A stretch of DNA of 64,000 nucleotides from Amycolatopsis regifaucium (GCF_001613935.1 NZ_LQCI01000010.1:186001-250000); one strand, 5' to 3'. Positions 42,175-51,195 are shown, counted from the first letter of the stretch. Notes: generated by a model not told the origin, from the letters alone. A program made the numbers and translations.

Positions 42175-43417
42175 GTGGATACGTCCAACGCCACCTTGGC
42201 GCTATTGAAGGAAATTACCGAGTCGAACGCGCTGGGGGAGGTCAATGGTTCGCTGGATATGTTGGGGGATAAGGATGCTGTGGAATTAGCCGTGGCGGCG
42301 TCGGAGGGGATCGCGCGGTTGGAGGCGGTCCGGTTCCGGGCCATCGCGCAGTTGGCTCGACATCGTGATGGTGCGTCGAGTGTGGTGCAGGAGGTGGCTT
42401 TCGCACTGTCTGTCGTGGACAAACGTGCGGGTTCACTGGTCACCACGGCGGAGGCGTTGACCACCCGGCTGCCCCGTACGCTCGGGTTGATGGACCGCGG
42501 GGTGGTGGATGGTTTCGGGGCGATGAAGGTCGCCGCGGCGACGTCGTGGCTCTCGGATGAAGATGCCCTGGCCGTCGACGCTTTGCTGGAAGACCGGTTG
42601 GCGGGGCGGAACGCGGAGCAGATCCGAAAGGCGGCGAATCATGCGGCCATGACGGTGGACCGTGAAGGTGCTTCTCGCCGGTCTGAGCATTATCGGGCGG
42701 GCCGCCGTCTCACGGTGCGTCAGGGTGACTCCGGGGTGGCGTCGATCGAGGTCGAGGACGGCCCGGTGGAGAAGGTGAACGCCGCCTATCGGCGGATCGA
42801 TCGTGAAGCGCGTGCGCTGCGGAAAGGTGGGGAGACACGGACGCTGGATCAGCTCCGCGCCGACATCGCCCTGGATCTGCTGCTGAGTGGTCAGGGCGGG
42901 AAGGGTGAGCGGGCGGAGGTGTTCCTCTACCTGGACCTCGCGACCTATCTCGGTCTGAACGAGGACCCGGCGGAGCTGGCCGGGCATGGGCCTATCCCGG
43001 CTTCGCTGGCCCGAGAGATCGCTGGTGGGCCGGATACGGTGTTGCGGCGGATCGTCACCGATCCATTGTCGGGACAGGTGCTGGATTTGGGGCGGGATCG
43101 GTATCGGCCGTCGGCGGGGTTGGGTGAGTTCGTGCGGGTGCGGGATCGGGAGTGCCGAAGACCGGGTTGTCATCGTCCCGCGCAGGCCTGCGATCTGGAT
43201 CATGTGGTGCCGTGGCAGTTCGGCGGCCACGTCCTCTGCGGACGAGCTGGTCGACCTGTGCCGCCGAGACCACCGGCTCAAGGACGAACCTGGTTGGGTC
43301 TACCGGCTTGCCTCGAATGGCACTTTGACGGTGACGACGCCGACGGGGCGGAGTTATGACAGTTCGCCTCCGCCGCTGTATGGGCCCCGCTTGGCTGAGG
43401 AACCGCCGCCGTTCTGA
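42175..43417 (+). pseudogene. DUF222-HNH endonuclease (13E12-like), frameshifted
   Basis: The reading frame from GTG 42175 encodes a normal DUF222 domain (about 350 residues) and the start of the HNH domain (RECRRPGCHRPAQACDLDHVVPWQFGG). At about 43222-43229 (ggcggccacg) the frame breaks. The rest of the HNH domain (TSSADELVDLCRRDHRLK ... LAEEPPPF) continues in another frame to the stop at 43417. Removing one C restores it. DUF222-HNH genes are the actinobacterial relatives of the REP13E12 family of M. tuberculosis. Either a genuine pseudogene or a one-base sequence error. Confidence 0.82.
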
Positions 43418-43430
43418 GTCCGGGTTCCGT

Positions 43431-43974
43431 CGCCGGAAAACGGCAACGTGTTGCTGCGACTAGCTTCTTCGTCCACGGCTACGACCGCCGCCCTGTGTTG
43501 CTACGCGCGCCTCCGCGATCTGAGTAACGACCGCGGTTCAGGGATCGCCGGAAAACGGCAACGGCCCGGCGAGCGTATCGGCTTCGTGGCTCCGTGGGCG
43601 TGACCGTCTCACGGTGACGGGGCCTGTCAAGTCTTCTGTGCAAGTGATCGTAAATGGGGTTTCTATTTGATTAAGTGGGCGATGCGTTCGGGGTGCGGAC
43701 GTACATAGAACATCAGGTACGGCCCCGGTAATGACGAGACCGCAGGCGCAAGGACGTGCCTGGTTCGGTTTACCGGCTTGCCTCAGACGGCACTCTGACG
43801 GTGACCATGCCCGACGGGACAGAGCTATGACAGCTCGCCTCCGCCGTCGCACTGGCCACTCGTGGCCGAGAAACCAGCGCCGTTCTGAGCCCGGGTCCAT
43901 CGCCGGAAAACGGCAACGGCCCGGCGAGCGTGGGTCCCGTGGGGGCAGGCTACGACAGCTCGCCTCCGCCACTG
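43431..43974 (+). repeat. Decayed copies of the HNH gene tail
   Basis: This gene-free stretch is made largely of degenerate repeats of the 3' end of the preceding HNH gene. cgccggaaaacggcaacg occurs at 43431, 43546 and 43901, the last two followed by gcccggcgagcg. The segment encoding the protein tail (tatgacagttcgcctccgcc-like) occurs at 43355, 43826 and 43951. The segment caaggacg...taccggcttgcctc at 43279 recurs at 43749. So at least two extra decayed tails lie downstream. An AT-richer piece at about 43650-43680 is unexplained. From 43975 to the SagB stop nothing else is seen. Confidence 0.75.
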
Positions 43975-44008
43975 AACCCGCCACGCAAGCAAAACAAGGC
44001 AAGCGACC

Positions 44009-45082
44009 TCAAACGCGAGTACCGAGCACCGACATGCCGAGCACCAGTTCGTTCGCCGGATCACAGCCGAGCAGTTCCTCGACCAGTTCGTCGCGAAGCG
44101 CCGCGGTGAACGTGATGTTCAGCCCGAGCGCCGTCGCCAGCAGGTAGACCGTCTGGCTCAGATGACCGACGTCCATCAGCAGGACCCGATAGGTCCGGCT
44201 CACCGGGTACTTCCACTGGTTCCGCTCGATGACGCTGGTGTAGATCAGCAGGACCCCGGCGTTCCGGGTCCACTGCTGGTCGCCGGCGAGGGTGACCAGT
44301 TCATCGTCGTCGATCTTGCCGTCCAGCGGCGTGAGCCCGTGCCGGAAACCGTCGTAGTGGTAGACACCGCGATCCAGGCCCTCGACGTTCCTCGCGTAGA
44401 CGTAGACCTCGGTCGGATGCCTCGCCCCGCCCGACGGGCTCGTCTTGAAGACGTTGCCGGTGGCCGGGATGTCGGGATGGGTCTCCGGCCTGGTCGGCCG
44501 GGCCGCGGTGAGAAGGGCGCTCAAATCGCGCAGCCGTACGGGTTCTTCGCCGAACTCGCGTGTACTTCGGCGCTTGTCGAGCGCTTCGCCGAGACTGATG
44601 GCGGTCAGCGGTTCCGGTGACGGTTCGGGCAGCGGTATCGCGTCGTACTCGCCCGACGGCCTCACCGGAGAAGGCGGAGGGCTGGCCTTCGCCTTCTCCA
44701 GCAAGGTTTTCGCGGTTGTTTCGCTGGCCGTGAACTCGGTCTCACGCAAGGATCGGGTGCCGAAGTGGAACGCCCGCGCGGACGTTCCCCAAGGGCCCCA
44801 ATCCCGAAGGATTTCTTCTTCCCTCCGCTGGCGGGAAGAACCTTTGACCACCAGCACGTCGTACCGGATCATCGCTCGCGCGATACGGAGGAGCCTTTCC
44901 CCTGTCTCGGGATTTTCGTCCGCTTCACGTACCGATTCCGGTTCTCGCCAAGAACTGAACCAGCGCAGGACGCGTTCGGTTCCTTCGGCGAGTTTGAGCT
45001 GGCGATGCCCGAGGTGATCGTCCCAGATCAAGTCACCCTCGGACCAGTAGAGCGTTCCGCAAGAGGAAACCCTTACCAGCAT
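44009..45082 (-). CDS. SagB-type FMN-dependent dehydrogenase
   Basis: A 357-residue protein from ATG 45082. The N-terminal 170 residues (MLVRVSSCGTLYWSEGDLIW start) are typical of actinobacterial SagB-type proteins. The C-terminal nitroreductase fold has ALDKRRSTREFGEEP (FMN phosphate Arg), SPSGGARHPTEVYVYA, GVYHYD, and LMDVGHLSQTVYLLATALGLN. SagB/McbC enzymes oxidise azolines to azoles in peptide natural products after a YcaO cyclodehydratase. No YcaO or E1-like gene is nearby. It is the last gene of a three-gene set with a SARP regulator and a 40-residue peptide. Confidence 0.88.
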   Translation of the reverse strand: MLVRVSSCGTLYWSEGDLIWDDHLGHRQLKLAEGTERVLRWFSSWREPESVREADENPETGERLLRIARAMIRYDVLVVKGSSRQRREEEILRDWGPWGTSARAFHFGTRSLRETEFTASETTAKTLLEKAKASPPPSPVRPSGEYDAIPLPEPSPEPLTAISLGEALDKRRSTREFGEEPVRLRDLSALLTAARPTRPETHPDIPATGNVFKTSPSGGARHPTEVYVYARNVEGLDRGVYHYDGFRHGLTPLDGKIDDDELVTLAGDQQWTRNAGVLLIYTSVIERNQWKYPVSRTYRVLLMDVGHLSQTVYLLATALGLNITFTAALRDELVEELLGCDPANELVLGMSVLGTRV

Positions 45083-45141
45083 CGAATGTCTTGCGCCCCA
45101 GTCCCCAGTTAAGTGAATACGTTCCGAATATGCCCGGTCAT

Positions 45142-45264
45142 TCAGGGTCGCGAGCGGAAAGGAGGACCGCCGTGCGGCGGCGGCTCGAACCCGCCCCAGG
45201 TGCTCTGTGCCTTGTACTCCGCTTCGAGTTCGAGCAGGAACTCGTCGTCGTCTTCGTCGTGCAT
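45142..45264 (-). CDS. Small acidic/Pro-rich peptide, putative RiPP precursor
   Basis: A 40-codon gene, ATG 45264 to TGA 45142, with agagga 8 nt upstream. The N-terminal half is strongly acidic (MHDEDDDEFLLELEAEY), like a RiPP leader. The C-terminal half is aromatic, Gly and Pro rich (STWGGFEPPPHGGPPF, then RSRP). It has no Cys; the possible heterocycle residues are Ser21, Thr22 and Ser38. It lies 80 nt after the SARP stop and 59 nt before the SagB start, all co-oriented. The peptide is too short for routine gene callers. Precursor role is inferred from context. Confidence 0.7.
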   Translation of the reverse strand: MHDEDDDEFLLELEAEYKAQSTWGGFEPPPHGGPPFRSRP

Positions 45265-45344
45265 GCGACCGATCCTCTCCGTGAACCGTTGGTCCGGTCA
45301 AGTGAATTACCGACACCAACAGAGTACCGGAGCAGTACGACAAA

Positions 45345-48278
45345 TTACGCCGAGTGATCGTTCAGGCGCTGTTTGAGTTCGCGAACCTCCGCGGAGTCCG
45401 CAATGCCCAGATCCGTGTACAACCGCAAAGCGAACCGGCGATGACGGTCCGCTTTCGATCGCTCACCGAGAATGTCGAACGCGATCGCCATCTCCTTGTG
45501 CGCGATGGGCAGCATGCTGCGATTCCCGGTCGAGTCGAGTACTTCCACCGCGGTGGTGAACTGGGTGACCGCGAGTGCGGCATCGCCGACTTCACGCGAA
45601 TTGATACCGAGGGCCAAAAAACATTCCGCCTCGAGATCGGGTGATTCGTTGTCGTGAGCCAGCCGCAGTGCCTGGTCGAGTTCCTCGGCGGCCTCGGGAT
45701 AGCGCCTGTTCTCGGTGTGGATCAGCCCGATCCGATGCCTGGCCCGGGCTTCGATGAGCACGCTGCCGTGGGCATGGGCGGTCTCGCGGACCCAGCCGAG
45801 GTGTTCGATCGCCTCGTCCGATTCGCCCTTGAGCCAGTGGGTGACCCCCGAATTGCCCCTGGCCCGGCACTGCATCCGCACATCGCCGGTGGTCGCCGCG
45901 AGTTCGAACACCTCGTTGAACAGCCGGTTCGCCTCGGTGAACTCGTTGAGCCGCCACAGGGTCAGCGCGTACATGTGCAAGGCCTGGTACTCGAGGACGA
46001 CGCTCCCCGTGACCCGGGCGGCGGACAGCGCGAGGGTCTCCAGTTCCCTGGCCTGGCGGTAGTAGCCGCGGTTGTCGAAGTAGCGCCAGACCGACGAGCA
46101 GAACGGCACGAGGTCCGAATAGTGCTGGTGGTTGTTCATCGCGACGGCCACCGGCAGGACGTTCTGCCAGTGGGCGTCCATCCACTGCGCGGCCTGGTCG
46201 TAGTCGGCGAAGGATTGCCCGTACTCGCTCTTCGGGACTTCGAGGCCGCCGCCGGACTCCTCTTCGGAATCCGGGTCGATGAATTCCATCGCGGCGGCGA
46301 CGGTGCAGCGGTAGTAGTCGAACAATCGTCGCATCATCGCTTCGCGCTGGTGTTCCGGCTCCTCCGCCAGCAGCAGTTCACGGCCGTAGCTGCGGAGAAG
46401 GTCGTGCATCTCGTACCGGTCCATCGAGGGCTGCCGCAAGAGATTCACGTCGACCAGGCGTTCGGCCAGTCGGCGGGCCTCGGCGAGGTTCACTTCCGCC
46501 AGCGCCGCCGTGGAATGGAGATCGAACGCGGCACCGGGATGATGGCTCAAACGTCGGAACACCCGACGTTCGGCTTCGGTCAGGTTCAGATAGGACACTC
46601 GGAACGCGCCCGCGACGTCGCGTTCCCCGGCGGTGAGTTCGCCGAATCTGTTCCGTTCGTCGCGCAACTGCCTGGCGACGAAGTCGAGCGTCCAGGACGA
46701 CCGCGCCCGCAGCCTGCTCGCCGTGACGGCGAGGGCGAGCGGAAGGTCACCGCACAGGCTCGCGACCTGGTCTGCCGCGTCGGGGGATTCCTTCCGCAGC
46801 CGGGACGGCCCGACGATCCGGCCGAGCAGGTCCACCGCGTCCGCCCGGCTGAACGGTTCCAGGGAAAGGAGTTCCGCGCCGTCGAGATCGGCGAGCCGGG
46901 TCCGGCTGGTGATCAGCACACAGCAGCTGGCCGCGCCGGGCAGCAGCGGGCTCACCTGCGCCGCGCTGATGGCGTTGTCCAGCACCAGCAGGACGCGCTT
47001 GCCCGCGAGGCAGCTGCGGAACAACGCCGCGCGCTGGTCGGTGCCGGCGGGGATGTCCGATCCCTGGATGCCGAGCGAGCGCAGCAGCGCCTCCAGCGCC
47101 GCGGCCGGGTCGACCGGGTCGCCGGCCGGCGAGAACCCTTCCAGGTTCACGAAGAGCTGGCCGTCGGGGAACAGCGGCGCGAGCAGATGGGCGGCGTGGA
47201 CGGCCAGTGCGGTCTTGCCGACCCCGGGCATCCCGTCGATCGCGATGAGCCGGGGGCCGGCCAGCGAGCCGTCCCGACCGATTTCGAGGACCGTCCGCAG
47301 TTCCGCGGCGCGACCGCCGAACGCGGGAAGGTCCGCGGGCAGCTGGGCGGGGCGGGGGAAGAGCGCTTTCTGCGCGTCCGCGTCCTCGCGTCGCCCGCCG
47401 GTGTCCGCCCCCGCCCGGAGGCCGCCGACGCCGTACCGGACGAGGGCGCCGTCCTCCATCAGTTCGGGGTCGGTGCGCAGGATCTGCTGGTGGAGCGCGC
47501 TCAGTTCGGTACCGGGGTCGACGCCGAGTTCCTCGGCGAGCGCCATCCTGCTCCGATCGAACGTCCGGAGCGCGTCGGCGCCGCGGCCCGCGCGGTAGAG
47601 CGCCAGCATGGTCAGTCGCTGCAGGGTTTCGCGGGTGGGATGCCAGGCGGCGAGGTCGAACGCCTGGCGCGCCGCCGCGTCGGTCTCGCCGAGCCTGAGC
47701 CTGGCGCCGATGAGGAGTTCGCTGGCGGCGAGCCGTTCTTCGTCGAGACGGCGGGCCGTCTGCTCGATGGCGTCGCCTTCGAGACCGTCGAAGGCCGGGC
47801 CTCGCCAGAGCGCGAGCGCGTCCGTGAGCTTGGCCGCCGCCTGGGAGATCAGCCCGGCGGCCAGGAGCTCGGCGCCTTGGCGGTAGTCCGCTTCGAAGCG
47901 GACCGAGTCGACCGAGGCGCTGCTGGTGACGATGCGGTACGCGGAGCCGGTGGTGACCACGGCGGACCGCGCCACGCCGAGGTCGTGCCGCAGCCGCGCG
48001 ATCGCGTTGCTGACCTGGCGGACCGCTGTCTTCGGCGGCCGGTCCGGCCACATGGTGCCGATCAGGTACGACGCCGGGACGAGCCGGCCGGCGTTGATCA
48101 GCAGGCAGGCGAGCAGACGTTGTTCACGACGTCCGCCGAGCCGGACGGGGACGCCGTCGACCTGGGCTTCGAGCGGACCGAGGACGAAGAAAGCGAGCTG
48201 AGATGGATGGCCGGTATGTGCCGGATCGCCGGGGGTTCGGGGCGATCCCGCCGATTCAGGTAACGGACCGGCGGTCAT
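45345..48278 (-). CDS. AfsR/SARP-type regulator with NB-ARC and TPR domains
   Basis: A 977-residue regulator. Residues about 28-120 are the OmpR-like winged helix (LGPLEAQVDGVPVRLGGRREQRLLACLL). Residues 125-275 are the bacterial transcriptional activation domain (LWRGPAFDGLEGDAIE, ELGVDPGTELSALHQQILR). Residues about 310-620 are an NB-ARC ATPase with Walker A DGMPGVGKTALAVHA and RVLLVLDNA. The rest is TPR-like repeats. Such proteins activate biosynthetic clusters. Its stop is 80 nt from the small peptide gene, so it is the pathway regulator by position. Start taken at ATG 48278. Confidence 0.93.
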   Translation of the reverse strand: MTAGPLPESAGSPRTPGDPAHTGHPSQLAFFVLGPLEAQVDGVPVRLGGRREQRLLACLLINAGRLVPASYLIGTMWPDRPPKTAVRQVSNAIARLRHDLGVARSAVVTTGSAYRIVTSSASVDSVRFEADYRQGAELLAAGLISQAAAKLTDALALWRGPAFDGLEGDAIEQTARRLDEERLAASELLIGARLRLGETDAAARQAFDLAAWHPTRETLQRLTMLALYRAGRGADALRTFDRSRMALAEELGVDPGTELSALHQQILRTDPELMEDGALVRYGVGGLRAGADTGGRREDADAQKALFPRPAQLPADLPAFGGRAAELRTVLEIGRDGSLAGPRLIAIDGMPGVGKTALAVHAAHLLAPLFPDGQLFVNLEGFSPAGDPVDPAAALEALLRSLGIQGSDIPAGTDQRAALFRSCLAGKRVLLVLDNAISAAQVSPLLPGAASCCVLITSRTRLADLDGAELLSLEPFSRADAVDLLGRIVGPSRLRKESPDAADQVASLCGDLPLALAVTASRLRARSSWTLDFVARQLRDERNRFGELTAGERDVAGAFRVSYLNLTEAERRVFRRLSHHPGAAFDLHSTAALAEVNLAEARRLAERLVDVNLLRQPSMDRYEMHDLLRSYGRELLLAEEPEHQREAMMRRLFDYYRCTVAAAMEFIDPDSEEESGGGLEVPKSEYGQSFADYDQAAQWMDAHWQNVLPVAVAMNNHQHYSDLVPFCSSVWRYFDNRGYYRQARELETLALSAARVTGSVVLEYQALHMYALTLWRLNEFTEANRLFNEVFELAATTGDVRMQCRARGNSGVTHWLKGESDEAIEHLGWVRETAHAHGSVLIEARARHRIGLIHTENRRYPEAAEELDQALRLAHDNESPDLEAECFLALGINSREVGDAALAVTQFTTAVEVLDSTGNRSMLPIAHKEMAIAFDILGERSKADRHRRFALRLYTDLGIADSAEVRELKQRLNDHSA

Positions 48279-48553
48279 ATGCCACTATGTCGTCCGAGAC
48301 CGTGAGCGTGCTCACGCACTACCTCCCAGTCCGCTCGCCGGGTGACCGGCACCCTAACCCACCGCCGCGGCCTCCAGCCAGGTCGGCGCGGGGGACGCCG
48401 TGCGGCATTCGGCCTAACGGGCGGGCGTGTGCCTGCCTTGGAACGGGTCTCATTCTACTCCCGGCGCCGCCTGAGCTGCGTGGATGCCCGCCGGTGAAGA
48501 GCCGATGTAAATCCGATGCAGGGCCTTGGAAAGCTGAAAGCACAGCTGACAGG

Positions 48554-48645
48554 TTCGGCGCGACGGGGCAGCGCGCCGAATCGCATGCAGGGGCTCCGCG
48601 GCGGTTGGCCTTCGAACTGGGGGTGGCCAACCGCCCTGGGAGCCC
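48554..48645 (+). other. Tandem strong hairpins in a gene-free interval
   Basis: The 475-nt space between the SARP gene and ku has no credible gene. It contains ttcggcgcg (48554-48562) with cgcgccgaa (48572-48580), then gcggttggcc (48601-48610) with ggccaaccgc (48625-48634). The latter is extended outwards by gggctcc/ggagccc (48591-48597/48639-48645). A weaker agctg/cagct stem (48532-48536/48543-48547) precedes them. They could be a structured leader of ku, a regulatory RNA or a boundary element. The stretch from 48279 to 48530 shows nothing else apart from presumably the SARP promoter. Confidence 0.55.
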
Positions 48646-48753
48646 TTTCCCGGCACAGCCTCTCTTCCTTCCGTCCTGGTCGTTCGGGCCCGTGGCGTGT
48701 GATCATCCGCGATTCCGGGTATCAGGGCGATGAGGAGACAGTGAGGAGTGCCC

Positions 48754-49731
48754 ATGCGCCCGGTCTGGAGCGGTTCGCTTTCGCTCGGTCTGGTGACGGT
48801 GCCTGTCCGGCTTTACAGCGCAGTCGAGGACCACACGGTGCACTTCCGCCAGTTCCAGCGCGGAACCGAGGACCGCATCCGGTATCGACGGGTGAACGAA
48901 CGCACCGGCAAGGAAGTCGACTACGACGACATCGTCAAGGGCTACGAGCTCGACAGCGGTGAGTACGTGGTCGTCGAACCCGAGGAACTCGACGAGATCG
49001 CCCCCGGCCGGTCCAAGTCGCTCGACATCGAGAGTTTCGTGGAACTGGCCGCCATCGACCCCATGTTCTTCGACAAGACGTACTGGCTCGCGCCCGCCAA
49101 AGAGGAATTCGAGCGGCCGTACGCGCTGCTGCTCGAGGCGATGCGCTCGTCCGGCCGCGCCGGGATCGCGAAATTCGTCATGCGTGGACGCGAGTACCTG
49201 GCATTGGTCCGGTCGGGCGACGGCCTCATGGTGCTCAACACCCTGCATTTCGCCGCCGACCTGCGCGATCCCGCCGAGCAGCTGCCGGAACTGCCGGGCA
49301 AGGCGCAGGCGCGCGGCAAGGAACTCGACATGGCCCTCAACCTCATCGACGCCATGAGCGACGACTGGCGGCCCGAGGAATACCACGACACCTACACCGA
49401 TCGCGTGCGGAAGTTGATCAACGCCAAGAAGAAGGGCGAGACCATCACTCCCGCCACCGAACCCGGCGAGCCGACCAAGGTCGTCGACTTGTTCGAGGCG
49501 CTTTCGAAGAGCGTCGAGAGCGGTAAGGCCAAGAAGAAGGGCTCCGGCGGTAAGGCGGCCACAGCCAAGAAGTCCCCGGCCAAGAAGTCTCCCGCCAAGA
49601 AGGCACCGGCGCAGAAGGATCTGTCTTCGTTGTCGAAGGCGGATCTGGAGAAGCTGGCGCGCGAGCGGGACATCAAGGGGCGGTCGAAGATGACGCGCGC
49701 CGGGCTGGAGAAGGCGCTCAAGGCCTCCTGA
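48754..49731 (+). CDS. ku: Ku DNA-end-binding protein (NHEJ)
   Basis: A 326-residue bacterial Ku. The start ATG 48754 follows gaggag; RPVWSGSLSLGLVTVPVRLYSA is the canonical N-terminus, and VMRGREYLALVRSGDGLMVLNTLHF is the core beta-barrel segment. After about residue 260 comes a Lys-rich tail (KKSPAKKSPAKKAPA) and a SAP-like C-terminus (SSLSKADLEKLARERDIKG), which can strengthen DNA binding. Ku homodimers bind double-strand ends and recruit LigD; no ligD gene is in the window. Confidence 0.96.
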   Translation: MRPVWSGSLSLGLVTVPVRLYSAVEDHTVHFRQFQRGTEDRIRYRRVNERTGKEVDYDDIVKGYELDSGEYVVVEPEELDEIAPGRSKSLDIESFVELAAIDPMFFDKTYWLAPAKEEFERPYALLLEAMRSSGRAGIAKFVMRGREYLALVRSGDGLMVLNTLHFAADLRDPAEQLPELPGKAQARGKELDMALNLIDAMSDDWRPEEYHDTYTDRVRKLINAKKKGETITPATEPGEPTKVVDLFEALSKSVESGKAKKKGSGGKAATAKKSPAKKSPAKKAPAQKDLSSLSKADLEKLARERDIKGRSKMTRAGLEKALKAS

Positions 49732-50368
49732 CCTGGACGCCCGCCGCGGTCAGCTCATCCGCGATGGCCTCGATCAGCAGCCCGACGTCCTCGGCCGCCG
49801 TCGCGTGCAGTCCTTCCGACACGATCAGAACGTCGGACGTCGTGGCCGAGACGGCGGAGTGCCCGCTCTGCCGGTTCGTCCACCGCCGCGCGTGAGCCTG
49901 GCCGTCCTCGTCGGCGAAGATCACCTCGCCGGGGTTCGGATGCTCGACGGTTCCCGCGAAGGTCACGTACTTCTCGTCGCCCCGCGCGTGGCGGACTTCG
50001 AGCGAGCCGCTGATCTTCGCGACGTCGAGCACCGCGACCGGGATCGCGTACGCGACCGAAACCGCGTTGCAGAGGTCGATCACCGGGTGGATGCGGGGAA
50101 GCGTCCCTTCTTTCCGCAGCCGGCGCAGCAGCGATTCCGACGCGCAACGGTACTGCGTCGGCTTCAGCCCCATTTTGGCGAACGCCCGGCGCCACGCCTG
50201 GATCTCGGGGAACTCGGATTCCGGGCCGTCCGCGAGCCGCCGCACCGCCCGCGCGAGGAACTTGTCGAGGTCGACCGGTGTATCGGGGGAGATTCCGGTG
50301 GCCGAAAGCGTGCCGACGGCGAGGCTGGGGTGATCGGCGCGAACGGCGGGGTTGTGCTGGAGTCGCAT
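49718..50368 (-). CDS. B3/B4 tRNA-editing-like domain protein
   Basis: A 216-residue protein with the B3/B4 domain of phenylalanyl-tRNA synthetase beta (IQAWRRAFAKMGLKPTQYRCASESLLRRL, VIDLCNAVSVAYAIPVAVLDVAKISG, NPGEVIFADEDGQAHARRWTNRQS). Stand-alone B3/B4 proteins are thought to edit mischarged tRNA or hydrolyse aminoacyl-type substrates. It starts 11 nt after the LysE gene, so both are an operon. It ends in a 14-nt convergent overlap with ku. Confidence 0.87.
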   Translation of the reverse strand: MRLQHNPAVRADHPSLAVGTLSATGISPDTPVDLDKFLARAVRRLADGPESEFPEIQAWRRAFAKMGLKPTQYRCASESLLRRLRKEGTLPRIHPVIDLCNAVSVAYAIPVAVLDVAKISGSLEVRHARGDEKYVTFAGTVEHPNPGEVIFADEDGQAHARRWTNRQSGHSAVSATTSDVLIVSEGLHATAAEDVGLLIEAIADELTAAGVQVRRP

Positions 50369-50379
50369 ACGAAACCTGT

Positions 50380-50991
50380 CTACTGGGTGGTGAACGCGAG
50401 TTTGGCGCCGAGCGCGGCGAAGGAACCGGCGAAGATCCGCCTCATCCAGGCGAGGACGCGTGGCCGGGAGATGACGTGGTGGCGCACCCCGGCGGCGAGG
50501 ACGCCGTACACGCTGAACACCACGAACGTCGCCAGCATGAACACCCCGCTCAGCAACAGCATCCGGGGGATGAAGCCCGGCTCGCCCGCCGGGACGAACT
50601 GGGGCAGGAACGCGAAGAAGAACAGCGTCAGCTTCGGGTTCAGGACGTTGATCAGCACGCCCGAGGTGATCGTCCGCAGCGCCGGCTTCGGTTCGGGATC
50701 GCCTTCCACGACGATCGCGTCCCGGTCTTTCAGCGTCGCCCACGCCATGTAGAGAAGGTAGGCCACGCCGAGGTACTTGATGATTTCGAACGCGACCGCG
50801 CTCGCGTGCAGCAGTGCCGCGAGGCCGGTGATCGCGGCGACCATGTGCGGGATGATGCCGAGGGTGCAGGCCGTGGCGGCGATGACGCTCGCGCGTCTCC
50901 CGCCGGCGAGGCCGGCGGACAGGGTGTAGACCACGCCGGTGCCGGGCGTGGCGACCACGACCAGCGTGGTGATCAGGAAGGCGATGCTCAC
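50380..50991 (-). CDS. LysE-family amino-acid exporter
   Basis: A 203-residue transporter from GTG 50991 with about six membrane segments. ATPGTGVVYTLSAGLAGGRRASVIAATACTLG-like and GVLINVLNPKLTLFFFAFLPQFV are LysE/RhtB hallmarks, including the conserved GLLxNxLNPK motif. It should export basic or other amino acids or derivatives. It is transcribed together with the B3/B4 protein. A ttt-gg-tcc inverted repeat at 51011-51058 lies just upstream. Confidence 0.88.
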   Translation of the reverse strand: MSIAFLITTLVVVATPGTGVVYTLSAGLAGGRRASVIAATACTLGIIPHMVAAITGLAALLHASAVAFEIIKYLGVAYLLYMAWATLKDRDAIVVEGDPEPKPALRTITSGVLINVLNPKLTLFFFAFLPQFVPAGEPGFIPRMLLLSGVFMLATFVVFSVYGVLAAGVRHHVISRPRVLAWMRRIFAGSFAALGAKLAFTTQ

Positions 50992-51010
50992 TCGACCACT
51001 CTGCGCGTTC

Positions 51011-51058
51011 TTTGGTCCGATGAACAGAGCCAAAGCCGTACCATCTCAGTGGACCAAA
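51011..51058. promoter_or_regulatory. Inverted repeat upstream of the LysE operon
   Basis: tttggtcc (51011-51018) and ggaccaaa (51051-51058) form a perfect 8-bp inverted repeat 20-67 bp upstream of the LysE start. Spacing is wide (32 nt), so it could bind two regulator dimers. No regulator gene adjoins it. Confidence 0.4.
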
Positions 51059-51195
51059 ACTCTTGTCCGGACCATTGCGCGGCGAAGATCGTCCACGGGG
51101 TCGAGGCGGTCGGAGGCCGTCACCGGATGGGGTGGCATGATGCACGCTCGCACGTCGACGAGGAAGGCCAAGGTTTGAGCGCGCGCACCTCGCAG

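Noticed and set aside
43655..43680. AT-richer patch that might be a mobile-element end
   Set aside because: No inverted repeat, target duplication or transposase is visible.
48319..48630. A 103-codon minus-strand frame in the interval before ku
   Set aside because: No Shine-Dalgarno, low complexity, and it covers the strong hairpins, which better explain the sequence.
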